64,000 nt of DNA from Sabellastarte sp. h YS-2021. Lineage: Eukaryota; Annelida; Polychaeta; Sabellida; Sabellidae. The notes below the pieces were generated by a model. That model was not told the DNA's origin. It did no database searches and saw nothing but the letters and a program-made list of their open reading frames with translations. Location: positions 56,402,255 to 56,466,254 of the forward strand of contig OZ024933.1 of NCBI GenBank assembly GCA_964017235.1, read 5' to 3'. The position numbers were made by a program, and so were the translations under genes. This document shows positions 10,910 to 21,607 of this stretch, in pieces (positions within the stretch are counted from its first letter, which is position 1; each line of letters starts with the position of its first letter).

Positions 10910-13900
10910 TCGTGTGTGAAAGCTCTTCCAAAAGTAGGTGAATGAGTTATTTGAGAAAAATTGGCTATCTGCAATACTATTAAGAGATAATTCACATTTA
11001 CTCATTTTGAGTAGGTGAATAATTATCTATGGGTCTGAAACTTCACCAAGTGAAAGCTCTCCCAAAAGTAGGTGAATGAGTTATTTGAGAAAAATTGGCT
11101 ATCCGCAATACTTTTAGAGATAATTCGCATTTACTCATTTTGAGTAGGTGAGTAATTAGCTATGGGTCTGAAACTTCACCATGTGAAAGCTCTCCCACAA
11201 GTAGATGAATGAGTATTTGATAAAAATTGGGTATCCACAATACTTTTACAGATAATTAGCATTTACTCATTTTGAGTAGGTGAATAAATAGCTATGGGTC
11301 TGAAACTTCACAGAGTGAAAGCTCTCCCAAAAGTAGGTGAATGAGTTATTTGAGAAAAATTGGCTATCTGCAATACTTTTAGAGATAATTCGCATTTACT
11401 CATTTTGAGTAGGTGAGTAATTAGCTATGGGTCTGAAACTTCACCGAGTGAAAGCTCTCCCAAAAGTAGGTGAATGAGTTATTTGAGAAAAATTGGCTAT
11501 CTGCAATACTTTTAGAGATAATTCGCATTTACTCATTTTGAGTAGGTGAGTAATTAGCTATGGGTGTGAAACTTCACCGAGTGAAAGCTCTCCCAAAAGT
11601 AGGTGAATGAGTTATTTGAGAAAAATTGGCTATCTGCAATACTTTTAGAGATAATTCGCATTTACTCATTTTGAGTAGGTGAGTAATTAGCTATGGGTGT
11701 GAAACTTCACCAAGTGAAAGCTCTCCCAAAAGTAGGTGAATGAGTTATTTGAGAAAAATTGGCTATCTGCAATACTTTTAGAGATAATTCGCATTTACTC
11801 ATTTTGAGTAGGTGAGTAATTAGCTATGGGTGTGAAACTTCACCAAGTGAAAGCTCTCCCAAAAGTAGGTGAATGAGTTATTTGAGAAAAATTGGCTATC
11901 TGCAATACTTTTAGAGATAATTCGCATTTACTCATTTTGAGTAGGTGAGTAATTAGCTATGGGTGTGAAACTTCACCAAGTGAAAGCTCTCCCAAAAGTA
12001 GGTGAATGAGTTATTTGAGAAAAATTGGCTATCTGCAATACTTTTAGAGATAATTCGCATTTACTCATTTTGAGTAGGTGAGTAATTAGCTATGGGTGTG
12101 AAACTTCACCAAGTGAAAGCTCTCCCAAAAGTAGGTGAATGAGTTATTTGAGAAAAATTGGCTATCTGCAATACTTTTAGAGATAATTCGCATTTACTCA
12201 TTTTGAGTAGGTGAGTAATTAGCTATGGGTCTGAAACTTCACCAAGTGAAAGCTCTCCCAAAAGTAGGTGAATGATTAATTTGAGAAAAATTGGCTATCT
12301 ACAATACTTTTAGAGATAATTCGCATTTACTCATTTTGAGTAGGTGAGTAATTAGCTATGGGTCTGAAACTTCACCAAGTGAAAGCTCTCCCAAAAGTAG
12401 GTGAATGATTTATTTGAGAAAAATTGGCTATCTGCAATATTTTTAGAGATAATTCGCATTTACTCATTTTGAGTAGGTGAGTAATTAGCTATGGGTCTGA
12501 AACTTCACCATGTGAAAGCTCTCCCACAAGTAGATGAATGAGTTATTTGATAAAAATTGGGTATCCGCAATACTTTTACAGATAATTAGCATTTACTCAT
12601 TTTGAGTAGGTAAATAATTAGCTATGGGTCTGAAACTTCACCATGTGAAAGCTCTCCCAAAAGTAGGTGAATGAGTTATTTGAGAAAAATTGGCTATCTG
12701 CAATACTTTTAGAGATAATTCGCATTTACTCATTTTCAGTAGGTGAGTAATTAGCTATGGGTCTGAAACTTCACAGAGTGAAAGCTCTCCCAAAAGTAGG
12801 TGAATGAGTTATTTGAGAAAAATTGGCTATCTGCAATACTTTTAGAGATAATTCGCATTTACTCATTTTGAGTAGGTGAGTAATTAGCTATGGGTCTGAA
12901 ACTTCACCAAGTGAAAGCTCTCCCAAAAGTAGGCGAATGATTAATTTGACAAAAATTGGCTATCTGCAATACTTTTAGAGATAATTCGCATTTACTCATT
13001 TTGAGTAGGTGAGTAATTAGCTATGGGTCTGAAACTTCACCAAGTGAAAGCTCTCCCAAAAGTAGGTGAATGAGTTATTTGAGAAAAATTGGCTGTCTGC
13101 AATACTTTTAGAGATAATTCGGATTTACTCATTTTGAGTAGGTGAGTAATTAGCTATGGGTGTGAAACTTCACCAAGTGAAAGCTCTCCCAAAAGTAGGT
13201 GAATGAGTTATTTGAGAAAAATTGGCTATCTGCAATACTTTTAGAGATAATTCGCATTTACTCATTTTGAGTAGGTGAGTAATTAGCTATGGGTGTGAAA
13301 CTTCACCAAGTGAAAGCTCTCCCAAAAGTAGGTGAATGAGTTATTTGAGAAAAATTGGCTATCTGCAATACTTTTAGAGATAATTCGCATTTACTCATTT
13401 TGAGTAGGTGAGTAATTAGCTATGGGTGTGAAACTTCACCAAGTGAAAGCTCTCCCAAAAGTAGGTGAATGAGTTATTTGAGAAAAATTGGCTATCTGCA
13501 ATACTTTTAGAGGTAATTCGCATTTACTCATTTTGAGTAGGTGAGTAATTAGCTATGGGTCTGAAACTTCACCAAGTGAAAGCTCTCCCAAAAGTAGGTG
13601 AATGATTAATTTGAGAAAAATTGGCTATCTACAATACTTTTAGAGATAATTCGCATTTACTCATTTTGAGTAGGTGAGTAATTAGCTATGGGTCTGAAAC
13701 TTCACCAAGTGAAAGCTCTCCCAATAGTAGGTGAATGATTTATTTGAGAAAAATTGGCTATCTGCAATATTTTTAGAGATAATTCGCATTTACTCATTTT
13801 GAGTAGGTGAGTAATTAGCTATGGGTCTGAAACTTCACCATGTGAAAGCTCTCCCACAAGTAGATGAATGAGTTATTTGATAAAAATTGGGTATCCGCAA

Positions 13901-16900
13901 TACTTTTACAGATAATTAGCATTTACTCATTTTGAGTAGGTAAATAATTAGCTATGGGTCTGAAACTTCACCATGTGAAAGCTCTCCCAAAAGTAGGTGA
14001 ATGAGTTATTTGAGAAAAATTGGCTATCTGCAATACTTTTAGAGATAATTCGCATTTACTCATTTTCAGTAGGTGAGTAATTAGCTATGGGTCTGAAACT
14101 TCACAGAGTGAAAGCTCTCCCAAAAGTAGGTGAATGAGTTATTTGAGAAAAATTGGCTATCCGCAATACTTTTAGAGATAATTCGCATTTACTCATTTTG
14201 AGTAGGTGAGTAATTAGCTATGGGTCTGAAACTTCACCATGTGAAAGCTCTCCCACAAGTAGATGAATGAGTATTTGATAAAAATTGGGTATCCACAATA
14301 CTTTTACAGATAATTAGCATTTACTCATTTTGAGTAGGTGAATAAATAGCTATGGGTCTGAAACTTCACAGAGTGAAAGCTCTCCCAAAAGTAGGTGAAT
14401 GAGTTATTTGAGAAAAATTGGCTATCTGCAATACTTTTAGAGATAATTCGCATTTACTCATTTTGAGTAGGTGAGTAATTAGCTATGGGTCTGAAACTTC
14501 ACCGAGTGAAAGCTCTCCCAAAAGTAGGTGAATGAGTTATTTGAGAAAAATTGGCTATCTGCAATACTTTTAGAGATAATTCGCATTTACTCATTTTGAG
14601 TAGGTGAGTAATTATAGCTATGGGTGTGAAACTTCACCGAGTGAAAGCTCTCCCAAAAGTAGGTGAATGAGTTATTTGAGAAAAATTGGCTATCTGCAAT
14701 ACTTTTAGAGATAATTCGCATTTACTCATTTTGAGTAGGTGAGTAATTAGCTATGGGTCTGAAACTTCACCAAGTGAAAGCTCTCCCAATAGTAGGTGAA
14801 TGATTTATTTGAGAAAAATTGGCTATCTGCAATATTTTTAGAGATAATTCGCATTTACTCATTTTGAGTAGGTGAGTAATTAGCTATGGGTCTGAAACTT
14901 CACCATGTGAAAGCTCTCCCACAAGTAGATGAATGAGTTATTTGATAAAAATTGGGTATCCGCAATACTTTTACAGATAATTAGCATTTACTCATTTTGA
15001 GTAGGTAAATAATTAGCTATGGGTCTGAAACTTCACCATGTGAAAGCTCTCCCAAAAGTAGGTGAATGAGTTATTTGAGAAAAATTGGCTATCTGCAATA
15101 CTTTTAGAGATAATTCGCATTTACTCATTTTCAGTAGGTGAGTAATTAGCTATGGGTCTGAAACTTCACAGAGTGAAAGCTCTCCCAAAAGTAGGTGAAT
15201 GAGTTATTTGAGAAAAATTGGCTATCTGCAATACTTTTAGAGATAATTCGCATTTACTCATTTTGAGTAGGTGAGTAATTAGCTATGGGTGTGAAACTTC
15301 ACCAAGTGAAAGCTCTCCCAAAAGTAGGTGAATGAGTTATTTGAGAAAAATTGGCTATCTGCAATACTTTTAGAGATAATTCGCATTTACTCATTTTGAG
15401 TAGGTGAGTAATTAGCTATGGGTGTGAAACTTCACCAAGTGAAAGCTCTCCCAAAAGTAGGTGAATGAGTTATTTGAGAAAAATTGGCTATCTGCAATAC
15501 TTTTAGAGGTAATTCGCATTTACTCATTTTGAGTAGGTGAGTAATTAGCTATGGGTCTGAAACTTCACCAAGTGAAAGCTCTCCCAAAAGTAGGTGAATG
15601 ATTAATTTGAGAAAAATTGGCTATCTACAATACTTTTAGAGATAATTCGCATTTACTCATTTTGAGTAGGTGAGTAATTAGCTATGGGTCTGAAACTTCA
15701 CCAAGTGAAAGCTCTCCCAATAGTAGGTGAATGATTTATTTGAGAAAAATTGGCTATCTGCAATATTTTTAGAGATAATTCGCATTTACTCATTTTGAGT
15801 AGGTGAGTAATTAGCTATGGGTCTGAAACTTCACCATGTGAAAGCTCTCCCACAAGTAGATGAATGAGTTATTTGATAAAAATTGGGTATCCGCAATACT
15901 TTTACAGATAATTAGCATTTACTCATTTTGAGTAGGTAAATAATTAGCTATGGGTCTGAAACTTCACCATGTGAAAGCTCTCCCAAAAGTAGGTGAATGA
16001 GTTATTTGAGAAAAATTGGCTATCTGCAATACTTTTAGAGATAATTCGCATTTACTCATTTTCAGTAGGTGAGTAATTAGCTATGGGTCTGAAACTTCAC
16101 AGAGTGAAAGCTCTCCCAAAAGTAGGTGAATGAGTTATTTGAGAAAAATTGGCTATCCGCAATACTTTTAGAGATAATTCGCATTTACTCATTTTGAGTA
16201 GGTGAGTAATTAGCTATGGGTCTGAAACTTCACCATGTGAAAGCTCTCCCACAAGTAGATGAATGAGTATTTGATAAAAATTGGGTATCCACAATACTTT
16301 TACAGATAATTAGCATTTACTCATTTTGAGTAGGTGAATAAATAGCTATGGGTCTGAAACTTCACAGAGTGAAAGCTCTCCCAAAAGTAGGTGAATGAGT
16401 TATTTGAGAAAAATTGGCTATCTGCAATACTTTTAGAGATAATTCGCATTTACTCATTTTGAGTAGGTGAGTAATTAGCTATGGGTCTGAAACTTCACCG
16501 AGTGAAAGCTCTCCCAAAAGTAGGTGAATGAGTTATTTGAGAAAAATTGGCTATCTGCAATACTTTTAGAGATAATTCGCATTTACTCATTTTGAGTAGG
16601 TGAGTAATTATAGCTATGGGTGTGAAACTTCACCGAGTGAAAGCTCTCCCAAAAGTAGGTGAATGAGTTATTTGAGAAAAATTGGCTATCTGCAATACTT
16701 TTAGAGATAATTCGCATTTACTCATTTTGAGTAGGTGAGTAATTAGCTATGGGTCTGAAACTTCACCAAGTGAAAGCTCTCCCAATAGTAGGTGAATGAT
16801 TTATTTGAGAAAAATTGGCTATCTGCAATATTTTTAGAGATAATTCGCATTTACTCATTTTGAGTAGGTGAGTAATTAGCTATGGGTCTGAAACTTCACC

Positions 16901-17538
16901 ATGTGAAAGCTCTCCCACAAGTAGATGAATGAGTTATTTGATAAAAATTGGGTATCCGCAATACTTTTACAGATAATTAGCATTTACTCATTTTGAGTAG
17001 GTAAATAATTAGCTATGGGTCTGAAACTTCACCATGTGAAAGCTCTCCCAAAAGTAGGTGAATGAGTTATTTGAGAAAAATTGGCTATCTGCAATACTTT
17101 TAGAGATAATTCGCATTTACTCATTTTCAGTAGGTGAGTAATTAGCTATGGGTCTGAAACTTCACAGAGTGAAAGCTCTCCCAAAAGTAGGTGAATGAGT
17201 TATTTGAGAAAAATTGGCTATCTGCAATACTTTTAGAGATAATTCGCATTTACTCATTTTGAGTAGGTGAGTAATTAGCTATGGGTCTGAAACTTCACCA
17301 AGTGAAAGCTCTCCCAAAAGTAGGCAAATGATTAATTTGACAAAAATTGGCTATCTGCAATACTTTTAGAGATAATTCGCATTTACTCATTTTGAGTAGG
17401 TGAGTAATTAGCTATGGGTCTGAAACTTCACCAAGTGAAAGCTCTCCCAAAAGTAGGTGAATGAGTTATTTGAGAAAAATTGGCTGTCTGCAATACTTTT
17501 AGAGATAATTCGCATTTACTCATTTTGAGTAGGTGAGT
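10910..17538. repeat. 133-bp satellite array, about 50 monomers
   Basis: Monomer starts (GTGAAAGCTC) lie at 10916, 11050, 11183, 11315 and 11448, a period of 132-134. Each monomer has CTCCCAAAAGTAGGTGAATG, TTGGCTATCTGCAATACTTT, TACTCATTTTGAGTA (a small palindrome) and a CTTCAC/GTGAAG palindrome across the monomer border. Variant monomers (CACAAGTAGATGAATG with TTGGGTATCC) recur at about 11197, 12524, 13855, 14253, 14920, 15850, 16250 and 16916. There is no coding frame. Confidence 0.97.
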
Positions 17539-17540
17539 AA
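13540..17540. repeat. Higher-order repeat: 1,996-bp block of 15 monomers in two copies
   Basis: Rare marks recur 1,995-1,997 bp apart. The TA insertion ATTATAGCTATGGG lies at 14611 and 16607. The one-base-short monomer GAGTATTTGA lies near 14270 and 16268. The TTTTCAGTAGG monomer lies at about 15129 and 17125. Fifteen times 133 plus 2 minus 1 is 1,996, which matches. A looser match (GGCTGTCTGC at 13091 and 17482) shows a further, larger duplication. Confidence 0.85.
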
Positions 17541-18530
17541 AATAACCGCCATTTTTGGCAAGATAAAATTTTTTTGAAAATTGGCATGGCTACTCTGCAG
17601 ATATACCCTGTGGATCAAAAATTTCGTCGAAATCGCTCTATCTTGCAGGGTTTTCGAGATATAAGCATTTTTATGTTTTGCAATTTTTGCGAAAAATTCG
17701 AAAATTCAAAATGGCCGCCATTTTTGGCGAGACAAAATTTTTTTCAAAATTGGGATAACTACTCTGCAGAGATACCCTGTGGGTCAAAAATTTCGTCGAA
17801 ATCACTCTATCTAGCACGGTTTTCGAGATATAAGCATTTTTGTGTTTTGCAATTTTTACGAAAATTTCGAAAATTCAAAATGGCCGCCATTTTTGGCGAG
17901 ACAAAAATTTTTTGAAAATTGGGAAAAGTACTCTGCAGAGATACCCTGTGGGTCAAAAATTTTGTCGAAATTGCTCTATCTAGCACGGTTTTTGAGATAT
18001 AAGCATTTTTGTGTTTTGCAATTTTTGTGAAAATTTCGAAAATTCAAAATGGCCGCCATTTTGGACGAGATAAAAATTTTTTGAAAATTGGGAAAACTAC
18101 TTCGCAGAGATACCCTGTGGGTCAAAAATTTCATCGAAATCGCTCTATCTAGCACGGTTTTCGAGATATAAGCATTTTTGTGTTTTGCAATTTTTACGAA
18201 AATTTCGAAAATTCAAAATGGCCGCCATTTTTGGCGAGACAAAAATTTTTTGAAAATTGGGAAAAGTACTCTGCAGAGATACCCTGAGGGTCAAAAATTT
18301 TGTCAAAATTGCTCTATCTAGCACGGTTTTTGAGATATAAGCATTTTTGTGTTTTGCAATTTTTGCGAAAATTTCGAAAATTCAAAATGGCCGCCATTTT
18401 GGACGAGACAAAAATTTTTTGAAAATTGGGAAAACTACTCCGCAGAGATACCCTGCGGGTCAAAAATTTCGTCGAAATCGCTCTATCTAGCACGGTTTTC
18501 GAGATATAAGCATTTTTGTGTTTTCCTTAT
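17540..18530. repeat. 165-bp repeat, right part (about 6 units)
   Basis: Units with CTCTGCAGAGATACCCTGTG, GCACGGTTTTCGAGATATAA and AAAATGGCCGCCATTTTTGG. The frames through it are by-products of the repeat. Confidence 0.92.
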
Positions 18531-18539
18531 TTGGAAAAT

Positions 18540-18946
18540 TCGTAATGATTAATTAATCATTAATTACTCGGCCATTTCTTGACCAATCAATGCCAAAATC
18601 TAATGATTTCCAGATTTTAATAGAATGAATGTATTTGCCAAGTTTCAGGTGAATTGATAAAATTGCTTTCAAGTTATCATCCGGACAAGCTTCCCCATCG
18701 AAAAAAGACATTTTTGGTCATGTGACCTCTCTGATTGGTTGAAATGTCACTGCAGCATATTCAAAAAAATTCCCCAAGGCTACTGCCTAAACCTGCCAAA
18801 TTTGAAAAGAATCCGCCTAACGGTTACAGAGTTATAAGGAAAACAAAATGCGGAGCCGGCAGAGCCGGCGGAGCCGCCGGAGCCGGCGGAGCCGGCGGAG
18901 CCTGAAGCTCTCCCATACACAAACAAGCGTCCCTTGCGGGACGCTT
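18540..18946. repeat. Unique tail of element A1 with GC-rich run and terminal hairpin
   Basis: Homologous to 48985-49372. The run 18848-18902 repeats GAGCCGGCG-type 9-mers and is longer than in A2. The final hairpin is AAGCGTCCC-TTGC-GGGACGCTT. Confidence 0.75.
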
Positions 18947-19394
18947 AATGAGCTAACTTATGAGAATTTAAACTACAATGTATCACTCTTTTGACCAAGA
19001 TCTAAGTGAATGTATTTTACCTTTTTCAATTGTAGATTGCTAACTTGCCTATTATATTATAAAGGAAAACAGTAGGGAAAGAATCATATATTTGAGTGGA
19101 TACAGCTTTTTAGATTTCAATAGCTATAGTTTACTTTGTAAGTCAAATTAAATATCATTTCTACTGATTAAAAAGGCAGTATGTCAACAACATTGCTTTT
19201 GTCTCAACTACTCTATGTTTCCATCATCAGTATTCAAATATATTGGAGTTTTTTAAGTTTTAGGAAAATGTTTATGCAATTGATGCATTTGGTATCTATT
19301 GGAGGTTGTGGCTTTAATGTCTGTCACACTTATACTTCATCATGCCTTGTGTGTGAATCAATGAACCTAAAGACAAATTCACCTGATATCTTAC
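18947..19394. other. Intron sequence without recognised feature
   Basis: Between element A1 and the SH3 exon. AT-rich. The open frame at 19181-19429 on the plus strand is short and overlaps the opposite-strand exon, so it is not called. Confidence 0.6.
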
Positions 19395-19524
19395 CTGACT
19401 TTCCACCATCCATCGTTTTGCATCTTTAAAACCTCTACTTGTTGGCTCTTTCTGTAACTGATTTCATCTTCATGTCTGGCCACAAAATCACTGATGGCTT
19501 CATAAACTAGGCAGACTTCAGGTG
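19395..19524 (-). CDS. NCF1-like: p47phox-like gene, exon: first half of second SH3
   Basis: TTTGTTTGCAG precedes and GTAAGAT follows. It enters in phase 1 and leaves in phase 2. It reads PEVCLVYEAISDFVARHEDE, then ISYRKSQQVEVLKMQ, then NDGWWKVR. The ALYD-like start, the acidic RT loop and the GWW are the standard SH3 marks. Joined to the exon at 10054 it gives GWWKVRDKATGKVGMTP. The frame does not begin with ATG and was found from the splice sites, so a plain frame search misses it. Confidence 0.88.
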
Positions 19525-19585
19525 CTGCAAACAAAGTTGTGAGGTTTTAATCATAAGGGACAGTTCATGAATCAAGGTTATTATC

Positions 19586-19700
19586 TCCACCAAGGACGTA
19601 TTATTTTCTTGACTGTTTGTGTATCCGTTTGTTAGCAGGATTAAGTAGATTATACTGGTTTGAACTTCATGAAAAAAAATTCAAAGACTGGTCTTGGTCT
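19586..19700 (+). repeat. Fragment of a dispersed repeat (CCACCAAGGA type)
   Basis: ATCTCCACCAAGGACGTATT followed by GTTTGTGTATCCGTTTGTTA. A close relative lies at 42790-42890 (CCACCATCGAGGAGGTTATG, GTTTGTTTGTCTGTTAGC). The sequence type is widespread in marine animal genomes; naming a family would need a repeat library search. Confidence 0.55.
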
Positions 19701-19882
19701 AACTTAGATCCCACTAAATTTTGAGACTGATCTGGATCACTGTCTTGATACAAAAAAAAAGAATCCAGATTTTCACATTTAACTAGAGGAATGCTTTTGC
19801 TAACAAAAGCGAAGCGTCCCTTAAAGTTTAAAATGGTTTGTGGTTTTACTAAGCATGCTGTAAAGCTAAGAATGCACAAAGC

Positions 19883-20690
19883 TGCACCGTATGCTTTCCC
19901 AATACCTCTTAATACATTCTGAAGCTATAAAAGCAACAATAAAGGAGATATAAGGCAAAAACTCCAAAGCAGCTATTTATGACCCCAGTTTGACCTATAA
20001 AGGGGGGTCGGGGGATAAAACTGACCGGCTATTTAGATTCTCCACATATGCTTTCCCAATACCTCTTAATACATTCTGAAAGTCTAAAAGCAACAATAAA
20101 GGAGATATAAGGCAAAACTCCAAAGCAACTATTTTATGACCCCAGTTTGACCCATAAAGGGGGGTCGGGGGATAAAACTGACTGGCTATTTAGATTCTCC
20201 ACATATGCTTTCCCAATACCTCTTAATACATTCTGAAGCTATAAAAGCAATGATAAAGGAGATATAAGGCAAAAACTCCAAAGCAGCTATTTATGACCCC
20301 AGTTTGGCCCATAAGGGGGGGGTCGGGGGGTAAAACTGACCGGGTATTTAGATTCTCCACATATTCTTTCCCAATACCTCTTAATACATTTTGAAGGTAT
20401 AAAAGCAACAATAAAGGAGATATAAGGCAAAACTCCAAAGCAACTATTTTATGACCCCAGTTTGACCCATAAGGGGGGGTTGGGGGATAAAACTGACCAG
20501 CTATTTAGATTCTCCACATATGCTTTCCCAATACCTCTTAATACATTCTGAAGCTATAAAAGCAACAATAAAGGAGATACAAGGCAAAAACTCCAAAGCA
20601 GCTATTTTATGACCCCAGTTTGACCCATAAGGGGGGGGTCGGGGGGTAAAACTGACCGGCTATTTAGACTCTCCACATATGGTTTCCTAT
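19883..20690. repeat. 158-bp tandem repeat of element E
   Basis: TCCACATATG marks recur at about 20042, 20199, 20357, 20515 and 20675. Units differ by a few bases, mainly in the length of the G run. Confidence 0.92.
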
Positions 20691-20756
20691 TACCTCCCAG
20701 TACATTTTATAGCTCTAAATGCAATACTTAAGAAGATAATAGGGGGGTTGGCCTAA

Positions 20757-21387
20757 ATTTAAGCCTTTCAGATTGGAAGGTGTCAGAAAATCACTCATAA
20801 ATGAGACATTTTTCAAGGGATTGCTCCCAAAATCTAATCAGCTCGCGTTTTCGATAGTATGAACAGGTGTGCCAAATTATAAGGCTGTGTAGCAAGTAGT
20901 TTTTCCTGAACTGCGATGACGAGGGGGGTGTACTTCAAAAAATTGTTTTTCATCATGTGACCTTCATAAAGGTCAAAGGTCAAATTTAAGCATGCAGAAA
21001 AATTTTCCCACACCTAAGGTATATAACTGCCAAATATGGTTTGAAACGTTGTAATAATAAGGGAGAAATTTAGAAAAAAAAGCCTAAAGTTAAGGCTTTC
21101 AGATTGGAAGGTGTCAGAAAATCACTCATAAATAAGACATTTTTCAAGGGATTGCTCCCAAAATATAATCAGCTCGCGTTTTCGATAGTATGAACAGGTG
21201 TGCCAAATTATAAGGCTGTGTAGCAAGTAGTTTTTCCTGAACTGCGATGACAGGCGGGTGTACTTCAAAAAACTGTTTTTGATCATGTGACCTTCATAAA
21301 GGTCAAAGGTCAAATTTAAGCATGCAGAAAAATTTTCCCACGCCTAAGGTATATAACTGCCAAATATGGTTTGAAACCTTGTAATAA
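20757..21387. repeat. 322-bp direct duplication in element E
   Basis: CTTTCAGATTGGAAGGTGTC at 20764 and 21085, both followed by the same roughly 300 bp ending TTTGAAACsTTGTAATAA. The second copy stops where B2 starts. Confidence 0.9.
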
Positions 21388-21607
21388 CTAGAAATAGGAC
21401 GCCCTGTTGATAGTAGATGCGAATAGAAACAGGATAGCATAAAAGAACACACATTATCATGTGCAATGTCCACCCCATGAACCTTTTTCAAAAATTGTAC
21501 AGTAGTCTTACAAGACCCTGTTTCATTTGTAAAATATATCAATGATGCTTAAATATTTATTAGTGTACATGTAAATTATTTCAGCTTCACGCCTTTTTGC
21601 ATTGGTT

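Larger units (their letters stand above)
10412..18946 (-). mobile_element. Helitron2-like element A1 with a greatly expanded satellite core
   Basis: The left edge is CTAG, then the start of a hairpin (CGCTC), a perfect hairpin TGTTTTTGC/GCAAAAACA near 10443-10463 and AAGCGTCCCG. The right edge is the hairpin 18925-18946 ending in CGGGACGCTT, the exact inverse of AAGCGTCCCG. A2 at 47410-49372 has the same two ends. On the minus strand this reads hairpin, spacer, CTAG, then T, with T also before the other end, fitting T-T insertion. Inside are two repeat types: a diverged 165-bp unit (10560-10830 and 17540-18530) and the 133-bp array. The unique segment 18540-18900 is shared with A2. Confidence 0.65.
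19783..21387 (-). mobile_element. Helitron2-like element E, interrupted by B2
   Basis: Starts with CTAGAGGAATGC, the hairpin GCTTTTG/CAAAAGC and AAGCGTCCC, similar to the A-family start. The core is five to six units of about 158 bp (19883-20690) marked by CTTTCCCAATACCTCTTAAT, GGAGATATAAGGC and GGGGGGTCGGGG. Then comes a 322-bp direct duplication (20757-21073 and 21080-21387). B2 begins inside the second copy, and the matching far end of E was not found. Confidence 0.5.

Noticed and set aside
10910..17538. Regular 133-bp array as a CRISPR-like structure
   Set aside because: The whole unit repeats without unique spacers, units are too long, and the setting is an intron of an animal gene.
18925..18946. 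GC hairpin as a transcription terminator
   Set aside because: The genome is eukaryotic, and the hairpin marks the end of a mobile element family at several places.
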